Part shown: piece by piece, positions 1-8,117 of the stretch
Numbering within the stretch: position 1 is the stretch's first letter
Layout: the number at the start of each line of letters is the position of its first letter
Assembly (NCBI GenBank): GCA_945861315.1
Contig: CAMAUB010000014.1
Location: 1-14,299 of the forward strand
Length of the DNA stretch: 14,299 nucleotides
From: Chlamydia trachomatis
GTDB lineage: Bacteria; Chlamydiota; Chlamydiia; Chlamydiales; JAAKFR01
Direction of reading: 5' to 3'
Position numbers and translations under genes: made by a program
Notes under the pieces: generated by a model
Seen by the model: the letters and a program-made list of their open reading frames with translations, nothing else
Database searches by the model: none
Told to the model about the DNA's origin: nothing

Positions 1-333
1 ATAAAATGAACCTGGCAAAAGAAAAGTTAAATAGCGCGCAGTAGCCAAAGAGACTCCTCGATTGAGCATTTCAGGGAGGTTGTAGCTGCTCACCATATAG
101 ATTCTGTTCACCATCGAGGAGTATTGATTGACCACCTTCAATGTTTGATCTGTTGAGCCCGCATCAACAACGATCACCTCTAGATGGGGGTATTGCTGCC
201 GCTTGAGACTCTCAAGGGTCACTTTGACCCGTTCAAAACAGTTGAACGTCGGAATAATTAATGAAAGGGTCGGATACTCTTTGGAAGGTGCCATTTCAAA
301 GCGATTTTCAATCTTGTCAACTAGATGTTCCAT
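1..333 (-). CDS. Family 2 glycosyltransferase, N-terminal part (cut by window edge)
   Basis: The minus strand is open from an ATG at 333 to the window edge, giving 111 codons without a stop; the rest of the gene lies outside. The translation begins MEHLVDKIENRF, then has the family 2 (GT-A fold) signature: a hydrophobic strand TLSLIIPTFN at about residues 20-29, the helix ESLKRQQYP, and VIVVDAGSTDQT at about 52-63, which corresponds to the nucleotide-sugar-binding DxGSxDxT motif. Family knowledge says such enzymes move a sugar from a nucleotide donor to a lipid, glycan or protein; the acceptor cannot be told here. A purine-rich GAGGGGAG lies about four bases before the ATG and supports this start; Met14 is an alternative. 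The gene is divergent from glyQS, with 80 bases between them. The catalytic C-terminal half is not visible. Confidence 0.82.
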   Translation of the reverse strand, partial: MEHLVDKIENRFEMAPSKEYPTLSLIIPTFNCFERVKVTLESLKRQQYPHLEVIVVDAGSTDQTLKVVNQYSSMVNRIYMVSSYNLPEMLNRGVSLATARYLTFLLPGSFY

Positions 334-350
334 GGACTCCCCTCGGTTCC

Positions 351-364
351 CTTACGGGCTCTAA
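351..364. repeat. Short sequence resembling the end of the large inverted repeat
   Basis: CTTACGGGCTCTAA here matches CTTACGGGCCCTAA at 10187-10200 in 13 of 14 positions. The last 11 bases of the latter are the exact reverse complement of the left end of the long inverted repeat at 12990. It lies in the 80-base gap between the divergent glycosyltransferase and glyQS genes. It may be a decayed element end or chance. I see no convincing promoter pair elsewhere in this gap. Confidence 0.3.
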
Positions 365-413
365 AATCCAATTATTGAACTGGAATAGGTATATCCTTTA
401 ATATGCACAAGCC

Positions 414-3400
414 ATGATGACTTTTCAAGAAATGATCTCTTCTCTCACCCAATATTGGGCCGACCAAGGGTGCATTATCCATCAAGGATATGACCTCGAA
501 GTTGGAGCTGGAACATTCAATCCAGCAACATTTTTAAGATGCTTAGGACCAGAACCATACTCAGCTGTTTACGTTGAACCTTCTCGTCGACCTAAAGATG
601 GCCGCTATGGAGAAAATCCTAATCGGCTTCAATTTTATCATCAAATGCAAGTGATCTTAAAACCTTCACCTGCAAATATGCAGGAGCTTTATCTAAAATC
701 TTTAGAAGTGATTGGACTTGATTTATCTGCTCATGATATCCGCTTTGTTCACGATGATTGGGAAAATCCAACAATTGGAGCGTGGGGTCTTGGGTGGGAA
801 ATTTGGGCTGACGGCATGGAAGTCACGCAATACACTTATTTTCAATCGGTTGGTGGAATTCCTGTTTCCCCTGTAAGTGGGGAGCTTACCTACGGACTAG
901 AACGCCTTGCTATGTACATCCAAGGTGTTGATTCACTTTTTGATTTAAAGTGGAATGATGAACTTCTTTATGGCGATATTTATAAACGCAATGAATATGA
1001 GTGGAGTCACTACAATTTTCACGAGGCCAACACAGAAATGTGGCATCGCCATTTCTCTGATTTTGAAGCAGAGGCCAGTAGAATGATTCAACGCGGCTAT
1101 CCTATTCCAGCATACGATTTTGTCATGAAAGCATCGCATGCATTCAATATCATGGATGCTCGCAAAATGCTCTCGGTTACAGAGCGTGCACGCTATATTG
1201 GGCGAATCCGAAACCTTGCACGAGAACTTGCTGAGAGTTATCTCAAATCTCGCGAAGCACAAAGTTACCCTCTGCTAAAACAGAAAAAAGAGAGCACGCC
1301 TATTGTAGCTTCCCCCATTAACAAGGCATTTGATCCAAATAAACGAGAAGATTTTCTTTTGGAAATTGGGTGTGAAGAGTTGCCAGCAACATTTGTTCCA
1401 ATTGGCATGCGCAATTTAGAAAAAAGCATTAAGAACGTGCTCAACTCAGTTGAGCACGGAGAAATCACTGTTTATGGAACCCCAAGACGACTTGCAATTC
1501 TCATCAAAGATTTAGTTGGTGGAACAAAGTCGATTGTCAAAGAGCGAAAAGGACCCTCAGAGCATGCCGCCTTTGATGCGCAAAACAAACCAACAAAAGC
1601 AGCAGAAGGCTTTTTCAACTCACTTGGTCTTCAACCCACTCTTGACAATCCCGAAATTGAAGTGCGCGATGGCTACATCTATGCCAAAATCAAGGAAGAG
1701 GGCATTTCCACAAGAGTTCTGCTTGCAAATGCTCTTCCAAAACTCATTCTTAGCCTAGATTTTCCAAAAAAAATGCGATGGGCAGATCTAAGTGTTGAAT
1801 TTGCTAGACCACTTCGCTGGTTTGTCTCTCTCTATGGAAAAGAGGAAATTCCCTTTGTTGTAGCAAATATCGCTTCAGGCAATCAGAGCATGGGACATAG
1901 ACAACTTGCTAATACCCAAGTCAAGATAACACACCCCCGCGACTATGTAGATCTTTTACGAAAAAATTGGGTTATTGTTGATGTAGAAGAGCGGACAAAA
2001 ATGATCTTAGATCAGCTACCAGCTAGTGCTACACAAAAAGATATTGTGATGCCCCAAGTTGTAAACCTTGTTGAATATCCTTTTGCACTTGTTGCTAACT
2101 TTGATCCAAACTATCTACGCGCCCCTAAAGAAGTGCTCATCTCAGAAATGGTTGAACACCAAAAATATTTCCCCATGATTCAAGATGGCAAACTCATCCC
2201 ATCTTTTGTTGTCATTTCAAATAACCATGCAAGCGATCTTATCAAACATGGGCATGAGCGAGCACTCTCCCCTCGCTTAGCAGATGGAGTCTTCCTCTAT
2301 GAAGAAGATCTGAAAGTTCCTTTTGAGCGTTTCAATGAAGAGCTTAAAAAAATAACCTACCAAGAAAAGCTTGGTTCCCTCTCTATAAAAGTTGGCCGCC
2401 TTATTCGTAATGTTAAGCTACTACACTCCTACCTTCCCCTCTGCACACTTGAGAAAGCAAGCCATGCCGCTAGCATTTGCAAAGCTGATTTGGCAAGTCA
2501 ACTCGTTGGGGAATTTCCCGAACTACAGGGTGTGATTGGAAAGATCTATGCAAAAGAACATGGAGAAGATCAAGAGGTTGCCACTGCTATTGATGAGCAC
2601 TGGATGCCACGTGGAGAGAATGCTCCCCTTCCCCAAACAGGATGTGGAATTCTACTCTCACTTGCTGAAAAGATCGACAATCTTCTTAGCTGCTTCATCC
2701 TCGATCAGAAACCAACATCCTCTTCAGATCCTTTTGCGCTACGCCGCCAAGCACTTGGCATCATGAAAATTCTCATCGAGCACAAACTCCACCTCCCTCT
2801 TGAAAAAGTCTTTGAAGAGGCATTTAATCTTTTTGAACCAAAACTTGATGTCGATAAAGCAACTATCCTCACTGATCTCAAAACCTTCCTCATCAATCGC
2901 CTTCGCACAATCCTTCATGACTACAACTTTGAAAAAGATGAAATTGAAGCAGTACTAGTCTTTGACCTCCAAAGTGTTTATGACCTATTTCTTCGCCTTG
3001 AAGCATTGCATGCTTTTAGACAAAAAAGTGAGTTTGATGCGCTCATTGAAGTTGAAGTACGCACCAAAAAAATCCTTCTCTCCCAAAACAAAGATCTTGT
3101 GCCAAGCTGGCGTCTAGATCGTCTTGTGCATGCCAAGCGTTTCCCAAATGTACAAGAAGAACTACTGCTTAGCAAATGCGAGCAAGAGCTCTTCCATCAA
3201 ACACAAGAAATCAAAGAGAGCTTCCACCTTAGGCTAGTTGATAGACGTGGCTTTGCTACACGCGACTACCCCAAAGCTTTTTCAGAGCTCGCCAAGCTTC
3301 AAAAGCCTGTCGCGCTCCTTTTTGATGAGGTGAAAGTGATTGATGACGATGAAAAGATGCGTACAAACCGCCTAGCTCTTCTTCAAGAGGTATATGATCT

Positions 3401-3452
3401 TTGTGAAGAGCTTGCTGATTTTAGTAAACTCTCAAGAGAGACCTTTGCTTAA
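414..3452 (+). CDS. glyQS: Glycyl-tRNA synthetase, fused alpha and beta subunits
   Basis: This cytoplasmic class II synthetase charges tRNA-Gly with glycine using ATP. The bacterial alpha2beta2 enzyme is normally two chains (about 300 and 690 residues); here both lie in one chain of 1012 residues, as in Chlamydia. Residues 1 to about 290 are the catalytic alpha part: [20 protein letters not shown] near the start, [10 protein letters not shown] followed by [20 protein letters not shown] (motif 2 region, about 41-73), and [19 protein letters not shown] (motif 3 region, about 154-172). A lysine-rich linker near 290-310 joins it to the beta part, which opens with [13 protein letters not shown] at about 312 and ends in the helical anticodon-binding domain ([20 protein letters not shown] near the C-terminus). 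The start is one of two consecutive ATGs at 414 and 417; neither has a clear ribosome binding site. An 18-base dispersed repeat starts three bases after the TAA. Confidence 0.97.
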   Translation: MMTFQEMISSLTQYWADQGCIIHQGYDLEVGAGTFNPATFLRCLGPEPYSAVYVEPSRRPKDGRYGENPNRLQFYHQMQVILKPSPANMQELYLKSLEVIGLDLSAHDIRFVHDDWENPTIGAWGLGWEIWADGMEVTQYTYFQSVGGIPVSPVSGELTYGLERLAMYIQGVDSLFDLKWNDELLYGDIYKRNEYEWSHYNFHEANTEMWHRHFSDFEAEASRMIQRGYPIPAYDFVMKASHAFNIMDARKMLSVTERARYIGRIRNLARELAESYLKSREAQSYPLLKQKKESTPIVASPINKAFDPNKREDFLLEIGCEELPATFVPIGMRNLEKSIKNVLNSVEHGEITVYGTPRRLAILIKDLVGGTKSIVKERKGPSEHAAFDAQNKPTKAAEGFFNSLGLQPTLDNPEIEVRDGYIYAKIKEEGISTRVLLANALPKLILSLDFPKKMRWADLSVEFARPLRWFVSLYGKEEIPFVVANIASGNQSMGHRQLANTQVKITHPRDYVDLLRKNWVIVDVEERTKMILDQLPASATQKDIVMPQVVNLVEYPFALVANFDPNYLRAPKEVLISEMVEHQKYFPMIQDGKLIPSFVVISNNHASDLIKHGHERALSPRLADGVFLYEEDLKVPFERFNEELKKITYQEKLGSLSIKVGRLIRNVKLLHSYLPLCTLEKASHAASICKADLASQLVGEFPELQGVIGKIYAKEHGEDQEVATAIDEHWMPRGENAPLPQTGCGILLSLAEKIDNLLSCFILDQKPTSSSDPFALRRQALGIMKILIEHKLHLPLEKVFEEAFNLFEPKLDVDKATILTDLKTFLINRLRTILHDYNFEKDEIEAVLVFDLQSVYDLFLRLEALHAFRQKSEFDALIEVEVRTKKILLSQNKDLVPSWRLDRLVHAKRFPNVQEELLLSKCEQELFHQTQEIKESFHLRLVDRRGFATRDYPKAFSELAKLQKPVALLFDEVKVIDDDEKMRTNRLALLQEVYDLCEELADFSKLSRETFA

Positions 3453-3455
3453 TTT

Positions 3456-3473
3456 CCTGAGTTTTGGGTTTAT
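3456..3473 (+). repeat. 18-base direct repeat, copy 1
   Basis: CCTGAGTTTTGGGTTTAT occurs here and again, identically and in the same orientation, at 14244-14261. Both copies begin exactly three bases after the stop codon of a plus-strand gene (glyQS here, rnpA there). It is probably one end of a dispersed repeat or mobile unit. The rest of this convergent gap, up to 3563, holds only a weak 6-base stem (3523-3528 with 3535-3540) and no clear intrinsic terminator. Confidence 0.6.
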
Positions 3474-3563
3474 CATGAGAGGGTAGAGAGAGTCGATCAC
3501 TCCCTTTGCATACTCTCCATTATACCAAATATAATTGGTAATTCAACATCTTTTTCCCCTCCT

Positions 3564-3923
3564 CTAAGGAAGTAGGCGTCCTTCGAAAGGCAACTCAACG
3601 GAAGTTTTGCAAACCTTGTAGCGTGAGCGAGCTATGAATCTGTAGACGAAATCAAAAGGGGCGGGGGGTAGATAAGAGAGCCATCCGATAAGCGTGTAGG
3701 CTCCTCCAAGAAGCCAAAAGATGCGAAGGGCTGCCCTACCCTCTTTGACCCGTTTTTCATCGTGAATAAGCACTAGGCATTTGGTCTGAGTAACTCCTCT
3801 TTCTTTAGCCGTATCCCCACCTAAAGGGGCAAAGTAGAAGCACTTTTTTTTATCTCGCTTGAGAATGAAGCGCACTGCTTTGTTGCACAATGGACATATG
3901 TCATCAAAGAAGATTAGGTACAC
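3564..3923 (-). CDS. DCC-family (DUF393) thiol-disulfide oxidoreductase-like protein
   Basis: This 119-residue protein opens with MYLIFFDDICPLCNKAVRFILKRD. That is the DxxCPLC signature of the DCC family (DUF393): Asp7, then Cys10 and Cys13 as a CxxC pair in a thioredoxin-like first strand and helix. Length and layout fit the family, whose members are predicted thiol-disulfide oxidoreductases with mostly unknown partners. A moderately hydrophobic stretch at about 66-90 (LRIFWLLGGAYTLIGWLSYLPPAPF) is typical of the family and need not span the membrane. The C-terminus carries RSRYKVCKTS, also commonly seen as a conserved R-Y-x-x-F/C region. Its first 10 bases overlap the 3' end of dnaG in another frame, so the two are probably co-transcribed and translationally coupled. 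The partner substrate is unknown. Confidence 0.85.
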   Translation of the reverse strand: MYLIFFDDICPLCNKAVRFILKRDKKKCFYFAPLGGDTAKERGVTQTKCLVLIHDEKRVKEGRAALRIFWLLGGAYTLIGWLSYLPPAPFDFVYRFIARSRYKVCKTSVELPFEGRLLP

Positions 3924-5629
3924 AGCTTGACCTCTTTGCGTTTTTTTGCAAGTACATCAAACTCTTTGGTAAGTTCAAGCTCTTTTTCTTGACCAAGTGC
4001 TCCGCTTTGAATCTTCTGACTGATCTCCTCTCTTTGAGCTAACCACTTGCGGTCAGCTAATTTTTGGACGGTTGCTAAAAAGTGTGCTTCAGCTCGCTCT
4101 CGATTGACCTTCTTCACCATAATCTCTTGGATGATGCTCTCATCTTCGATTTCAGGAGCAAGAGAGAGAAGATCTGTTGCTCCATCTAAAAAAGCGCGAT
4201 AAATTTGTTGGCAAGCTGGGACTAAAAAGTGGGAGAGGGTGAGGTAGTGACGTGCTGTAGCCATAAAGTCTTCTCGCTCCATAAAAAGAAGCCAACGGAG
4301 CAAGTCTAGTTCTAAAATGCGATTTGGATCGATCTGAAATAGCTTTGCTTGTTGGTTAATGGGCCTAGGCGCACTTCCAACCATGTGTTCAGGAACGCGT
4401 GTGAGCTTTGCAAGTTTGCGTAAGCTTTCGTGTACCATAACGGGCTCTTCCCACCCTTTAATCTGCTTGGCAATTTGTGTGATGAGCTCATTTTTTCCGG
4501 CTGGAGAGTCGGGAAGCTGTGAACCTATATATTGAATTTGAAAGGTGATGTAGTCGACGCTTTTTCCGAGCAGCACTATAAGCGCTTCCTTCCCTTGTTG
4601 TCTTACAAATGAGTCAGGATCAAGCCCATTTGGCATTGAAGCACACTTTGCTTCCATACCAACTTTTTGAAAGAGATCCCCAACTTTGGATATGGCCGCT
4701 TGTCCCGCTTTGTCTCCATCAAAAAGAAGCGTCACTTCAAGGACGCCGAGTTGTTTGAGCTCACGCACGTGTCCTTCGCCAAATGCCGTTCCAAGGGCTG
4801 CGACTGTGATATCCAGTTCTGCATCAATCAAACGCAGACAGTCGATCTGTCCTTCTACAATGATCGCTTTGCGCTCTTTAGCAATGCGGCGACGACAGTA
4901 GTTAAGACCGTAGAGAAGGTGTGATTTTTTAAAAAGTTTGGTCTCAGATGTGTTGATGTATTTGCCACCAAATACCTCTTCTCGAATTTTACGAGCAGAA
5001 AATCCAACAATTGTCCCGCGTGCGTTGTAAATGGGAAAGGTTATTCGCTCTTGGAAAAACTCTCGCCCCGATGCATTGAGAAGGCCAGCTTCTTTAAGCG
5101 CATCATGTTCAATTTTTTTATCGCTCATCCACTTCATGAAAAAGCCACCTCCTTCAGGAGCATAGCCGAGCTGAAAGCGTCTGATAAAGTCTATTGTAAA
5201 GCCACGTTTAAAGAGATAATTTAAGGCGGGTCTCGCTTCTTCAGCATTGAGCAAGAAGAAGCTGTAGAATTCATTAGCCCGCTCAAGTGCCTCTTTCAGT
5301 AGTTCACGTGAGAGGCCACTCTCCTCTTCTTTACGCTTCTGCTCCTCCAAAATGATGTGGAACTTCTCTGCTAATGTTTCAACTGCTTCACGAAATGAAA
5401 TATGAAGATAGTTCATCAAAAATTGAATTGCATCTCCATGTGCACCACATCCAAAGCAGTGATAGTGGGTGTCCCCCCGCTTGACAAGAAAAGATGGGGA
5501 TTTTTCCTCATGGAAAGGGCAGACTGATTTATACGAAGTTCCGGCACGTTTAAGATCAATATAAGAAGATAAGGTTTCAACTAAATCAATCCGCTCACGC
5601 AATCTTTGAAGACTCTCTTTGGTAAACAT
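3914..5629 (-). CDS. dnaG: DNA primase DnaG
   Basis: DnaG makes the RNA primers used at the replication fork. Read from the ATG at 5629 the protein has 571 residues. The N-terminal zinc ribbon is intact: Cys37 and His40 in VCPFH, Cys58 and Cys61 in HCFGCGAHGD. The central catalytic core follows (FPIYNARGTIVGFSARKI), and then the TOPRIM part with KAIIVEGQIDCL (acidic Glu) and LLFDGDKAGQAA (DxD, metal-binding). The C-terminal helicase-binding region is poorly conserved, as expected. Two starts are possible: ATG 5629, which best fits chlamydial primases that begin close to 'M.TEESL', or an in-frame TTG at 5653 that adds eight residues and has GGAG five bases upstream. I prefer the ATG on family grounds, but the ribosome binding site favours the TTG. 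The gene is divergent from mutS and is followed by the overlapping DCC protein. Confidence 0.96.
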   Translation of the reverse strand: MFTKESLQRLRERIDLVETLSSYIDLKRAGTSYKSVCPFHEEKSPSFLVKRGDTHYHCFGCGAHGDAIQFLMNYLHISFREAVETLAEKFHIILEEQKRKEEESGLSRELLKEALERANEFYSFFLLNAEEARPALNYLFKRGFTIDFIRRFQLGYAPEGGGFFMKWMSDKKIEHDALKEAGLLNASGREFFQERITFPIYNARGTIVGFSARKIREEVFGGKYINTSETKLFKKSHLLYGLNYCRRRIAKERKAIIVEGQIDCLRLIDAELDITVAALGTAFGEGHVRELKQLGVLEVTLLFDGDKAGQAAISKVGDLFQKVGMEAKCASMPNGLDPDSFVRQQGKEALIVLLGKSVDYITFQIQYIGSQLPDSPAGKNELITQIAKQIKGWEEPVMVHESLRKLAKLTRVPEHMVGSAPRPINQQAKLFQIDPNRILELDLLRWLLFMEREDFMATARHYLTLSHFLVPACQQIYRAFLDGATDLLSLAPEIEDESIIQEIMVKKVNRERAEAHFLATVQKLADRKWLAQREEISQKIQSGALGQEKELELTKEFDVLAKKRKEVKLCT

Positions 5630-5726
5630 ACCCTTACTATAGCACGAGAACAAAATTTCTCCATATAACCAAACAGCTTGAGGAAATCATACCCAAAAAT
5701 CTAATTGGCTGTTATCTTTGTCCCCT

Positions 5727-8117
5727 ATGACAACACCCATGATGGAACAATGGAAAAACTGTAAAGCTTCTGCTAAAGGGATGCTTTTATTCTTTCGTAT
5801 GGGTGATTTCTACGAAGCTTTCTACGAAGATGCTGAGCTTTTAGCCAAAGAGCTCGAGCTTACCTTGACCAAGCGGCAAGAAATTCCCATGGCTGGCGTC
5901 CCTTGGCATAGTGCAGAAAATTATATCAATCGTTTAGTTGCTAAGGGTCATAAAGTTGCGATTGCCGAGCAGGTAGAAGATCCAAAAGAGGCCAAAGGAC
6001 TTGTAAAGCGAGAGATTGTCCGCATCATCACACCAGGAACAGCTATCAATGCACTGCCGCAGAAGGTGAGCAATTATATTGTAGCGATTTCCCAAGTTGG
6101 ATCAATTTATGGACTTGCTCTGCTTGAGGTGACAATAGGTGAATTTAAAGTCACAGAGTTTGAAGAGCAAAAGCAAATGCTCGACGAGCTTTATCGTCTA
6201 CAACCAACAGAAATTGTCATGTCAAAAAAATTCAGAGCCAAGCATGCTGAACTATTTGATAAAGAGTTAATTACATTTGTAGACGAGTGGCAATTTGATC
6301 ATAAAAATGCCTCTCGCTATTTGACCGATCATTTTAGAGTGACCCATCTAGATGGATTTGGACTCAAAGCAATGGTTGCTGCAATTAATTCAGCGGGTGC
6401 GCTGATTGCTTATGTGCACGAGGAGCTGTCCATCCCAATTGAGCATATTCGAAATATCACTCCCTATTCGACAGCAGATACATTGATGCTTGATCGCACT
6501 TGCTTACGTAATTTGGAATTGATGGATGTGTTGCTTCCCATTATTGATCAGAGTGTGACACCAATGGGTGGGCGTTTGATGCGCCACTGGCTACAGAAGC
6601 CTCTTTTATCTGTTGATAAAATCAAGCTTCGACAAGATGCCGTGGAGGCTTTGTACTTCAAGCCTAATTCGATTTTGAGACAGAAGTTAAAGGGAGTACG
6701 TGATCTTGAACGCTTGATGATGAAAATTTCAGCAGGCATGAGCTCTGCTCGCGATTTTGTTGCACTTGGAAGCTCTCTTTCCTATATCGCAGATATTCGC
6801 ACAGAGCTTGGAACATTTCATACAGAGTCAATTAATACGTGTTGCAAGATGCTCGGTGATGTAAGTGAGCTAGTCTCTTTGATTGAAGGCTCTTTGGTCG
6901 ATGAGCCCCCACTTCGATTAAGTGAAGGAAAGATCTTTAAAGATGGCTATCATAAAACGCTTGATGAGCTAAGGGAGTTGACAACCAATGCAAAAGCTTG
7001 GCTTGCTCGCTACCAGAATGAAGTAAAAATGCAAACGGGTGTGAAAAATCTGAAGGTGAGCTACAACAAGGTTTTTGGCTACTACATTGAAGTGAGTCGT
7101 GGACAGGCACACATGATGCCAGAGAGTTTTCAAAGAAGACAAACACTTGTAAATGCAGAGCGTTTTATTTCGCCAGAGTTGAAGGAGTACGAGGAAAAAG
7201 TGCTCGTCGCCGAAGAGAAGATCTTAACCTTGGAAACAGAGTTGTTTCAACAGCTAAGACAACAAGTTCTTTGCTATAGTGAAACAGTTTTTCAAATTGC
7301 GCGCGCTTTAGCATTTATCGATGTCATTGCAGCATTAGCAAAAGTTGCCAATCGGCACAATTATGTGCGACCTGTAGTTGATGAGAGTGATCATTTAGAA
7401 ATTGAACGGGGCCGCCATCCAGCTGTTGAGACACTTCTTGAAGAGGTCTTTATTCCCAATGATACAAGACTTGGTCTGAATCTCGGGCGACTGATGTTAA
7501 TTACAGGTCCTAATATGGCGGGCAAATCGACCTATATTCGACAAGTTGCTTTGATTGTCATTTTGGCGCAAATGGGAAGTTTTGTTCCAGCTCAGCGTGC
7601 CCATATTGGTGTCATTGACAAGATTTTTACGCGCATTGGTGCTTCAGATGATCTCTCACATGGACAATCAACTTTCATGGTAGAGATGAGTGAAACGGCA
7701 AATATTTTGAATAATGTAACCGATCGCTCTCTTGTGATTTTAGATGAAATTGGACGAGGAACCTCAACCTATGATGGGGTCTCTATTGCTTGGGCTGTTG
7801 CTGAATATTTACTCATGCAAGAGGGGCGACGGGGGAAGACCCTTTTTGCGACCCACTACTGGGAGCTCACCGATTTGGCAAACACTTTTCCAGAAGCTGT
7901 CAATTATCAAGCAGCTGTTGATGAATCCAATGGGGAGATCCTTTTTTTACACAAAATCATCCCAGGTGGCGCAGACAAAAGCTATGGAATCCATGTGGGC
8001 AGACTAGCAGGCCTCCCCTCAAGCGTTATCACACGTGCTCAAGAAATTTTGGGCAAATTTGAAGCAAAGAAAGCCAAAAAACATGAGCGAACCTCACAGC
8101 AACTCTCTTTATTCTAA
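5727..8117 (+). CDS. mutS: DNA mismatch repair protein MutS
   Basis: MutS binds mismatches and small loops in DNA and starts repair with MutL. From ATG 5727 it has 796 residues, a usual length. Domain I carries the mismatch-reading motif GDFYE with Phe28 and Glu30. The ATPase domain has Walker A GPNMAGKST (594-602), STFMVEMSET (MutS signature region), Walker B VILDEIGRGTS with Asp673-Glu674, and the ATHYWELT switch. The chain ends in QLSLF at the very C-terminus, a textbook sliding-clamp-binding motif, preceded by a lysine-rich tail. The chosen ATG fits chlamydial MutS (TPMMxQW close to the start); an in-frame TTG at 5718 would add three residues. No clear ribosome binding site is seen for either. 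The end overlaps uvrC by 35 bases, so mismatch and excision repair genes form one operon. Confidence 0.97.
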   Translation: MTTPMMEQWKNCKASAKGMLLFFRMGDFYEAFYEDAELLAKELELTLTKRQEIPMAGVPWHSAENYINRLVAKGHKVAIAEQVEDPKEAKGLVKREIVRIITPGTAINALPQKVSNYIVAISQVGSIYGLALLEVTIGEFKVTEFEEQKQMLDELYRLQPTEIVMSKKFRAKHAELFDKELITFVDEWQFDHKNASRYLTDHFRVTHLDGFGLKAMVAAINSAGALIAYVHEELSIPIEHIRNITPYSTADTLMLDRTCLRNLELMDVLLPIIDQSVTPMGGRLMRHWLQKPLLSVDKIKLRQDAVEALYFKPNSILRQKLKGVRDLERLMMKISAGMSSARDFVALGSSLSYIADIRTELGTFHTESINTCCKMLGDVSELVSLIEGSLVDEPPLRLSEGKIFKDGYHKTLDELRELTTNAKAWLARYQNEVKMQTGVKNLKVSYNKVFGYYIEVSRGQAHMMPESFQRRQTLVNAERFISPELKEYEEKVLVAEEKILTLETELFQQLRQQVLCYSETVFQIARALAFIDVIAALAKVANRHNYVRPVVDESDHLEIERGRHPAVETLLEEVFIPNDTRLGLNLGRLMLITGPNMAGKSTYIRQVALIVILAQMGSFVPAQRAHIGVIDKIFTRIGASDDLSHGQSTFMVEMSETANILNNVTDRSLVILDEIGRGTSTYDGVSIAWAVAEYLLMQEGRRGKTLFATHYWELTDLANTFPEAVNYQAAVDESNGEILFLHKIIPGGADKSYGIHVGRLAGLPSSVITRAQEILGKFEAKKAKKHERTSQQLSLF

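Noticed and set aside
945..1262. Open frame of 105 codons on the minus strand inside glyQS
   Set aside because: It is antisense to strongly conserved synthetase sequence, has no recognisable motif, and is a shadow of the codon pattern.
3496..3502. AGTCGAT shared between the region after repeat copy 1 and the palindrome after copy 2
   Set aside because: Seven bases are easily shared by chance and the distances from the repeat differ, so it does not extend the repeat.
3523..3540. Stem TACCAA/TTGGTA in the glyQS-DCC gap as a terminator
   Set aside because: Six AT-rich pairs with a six-base loop are too weak, and the nearest T-run is about ten bases further on.
8035..8082. Upstream in-frame start (TTG) for uvrC that would add 16 residues
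   Set aside because: The added residues (LKKFWANLKQRKPKN) lie inside mutS and have no counterpart in UvrC, whose usual start matches ATG 8083.
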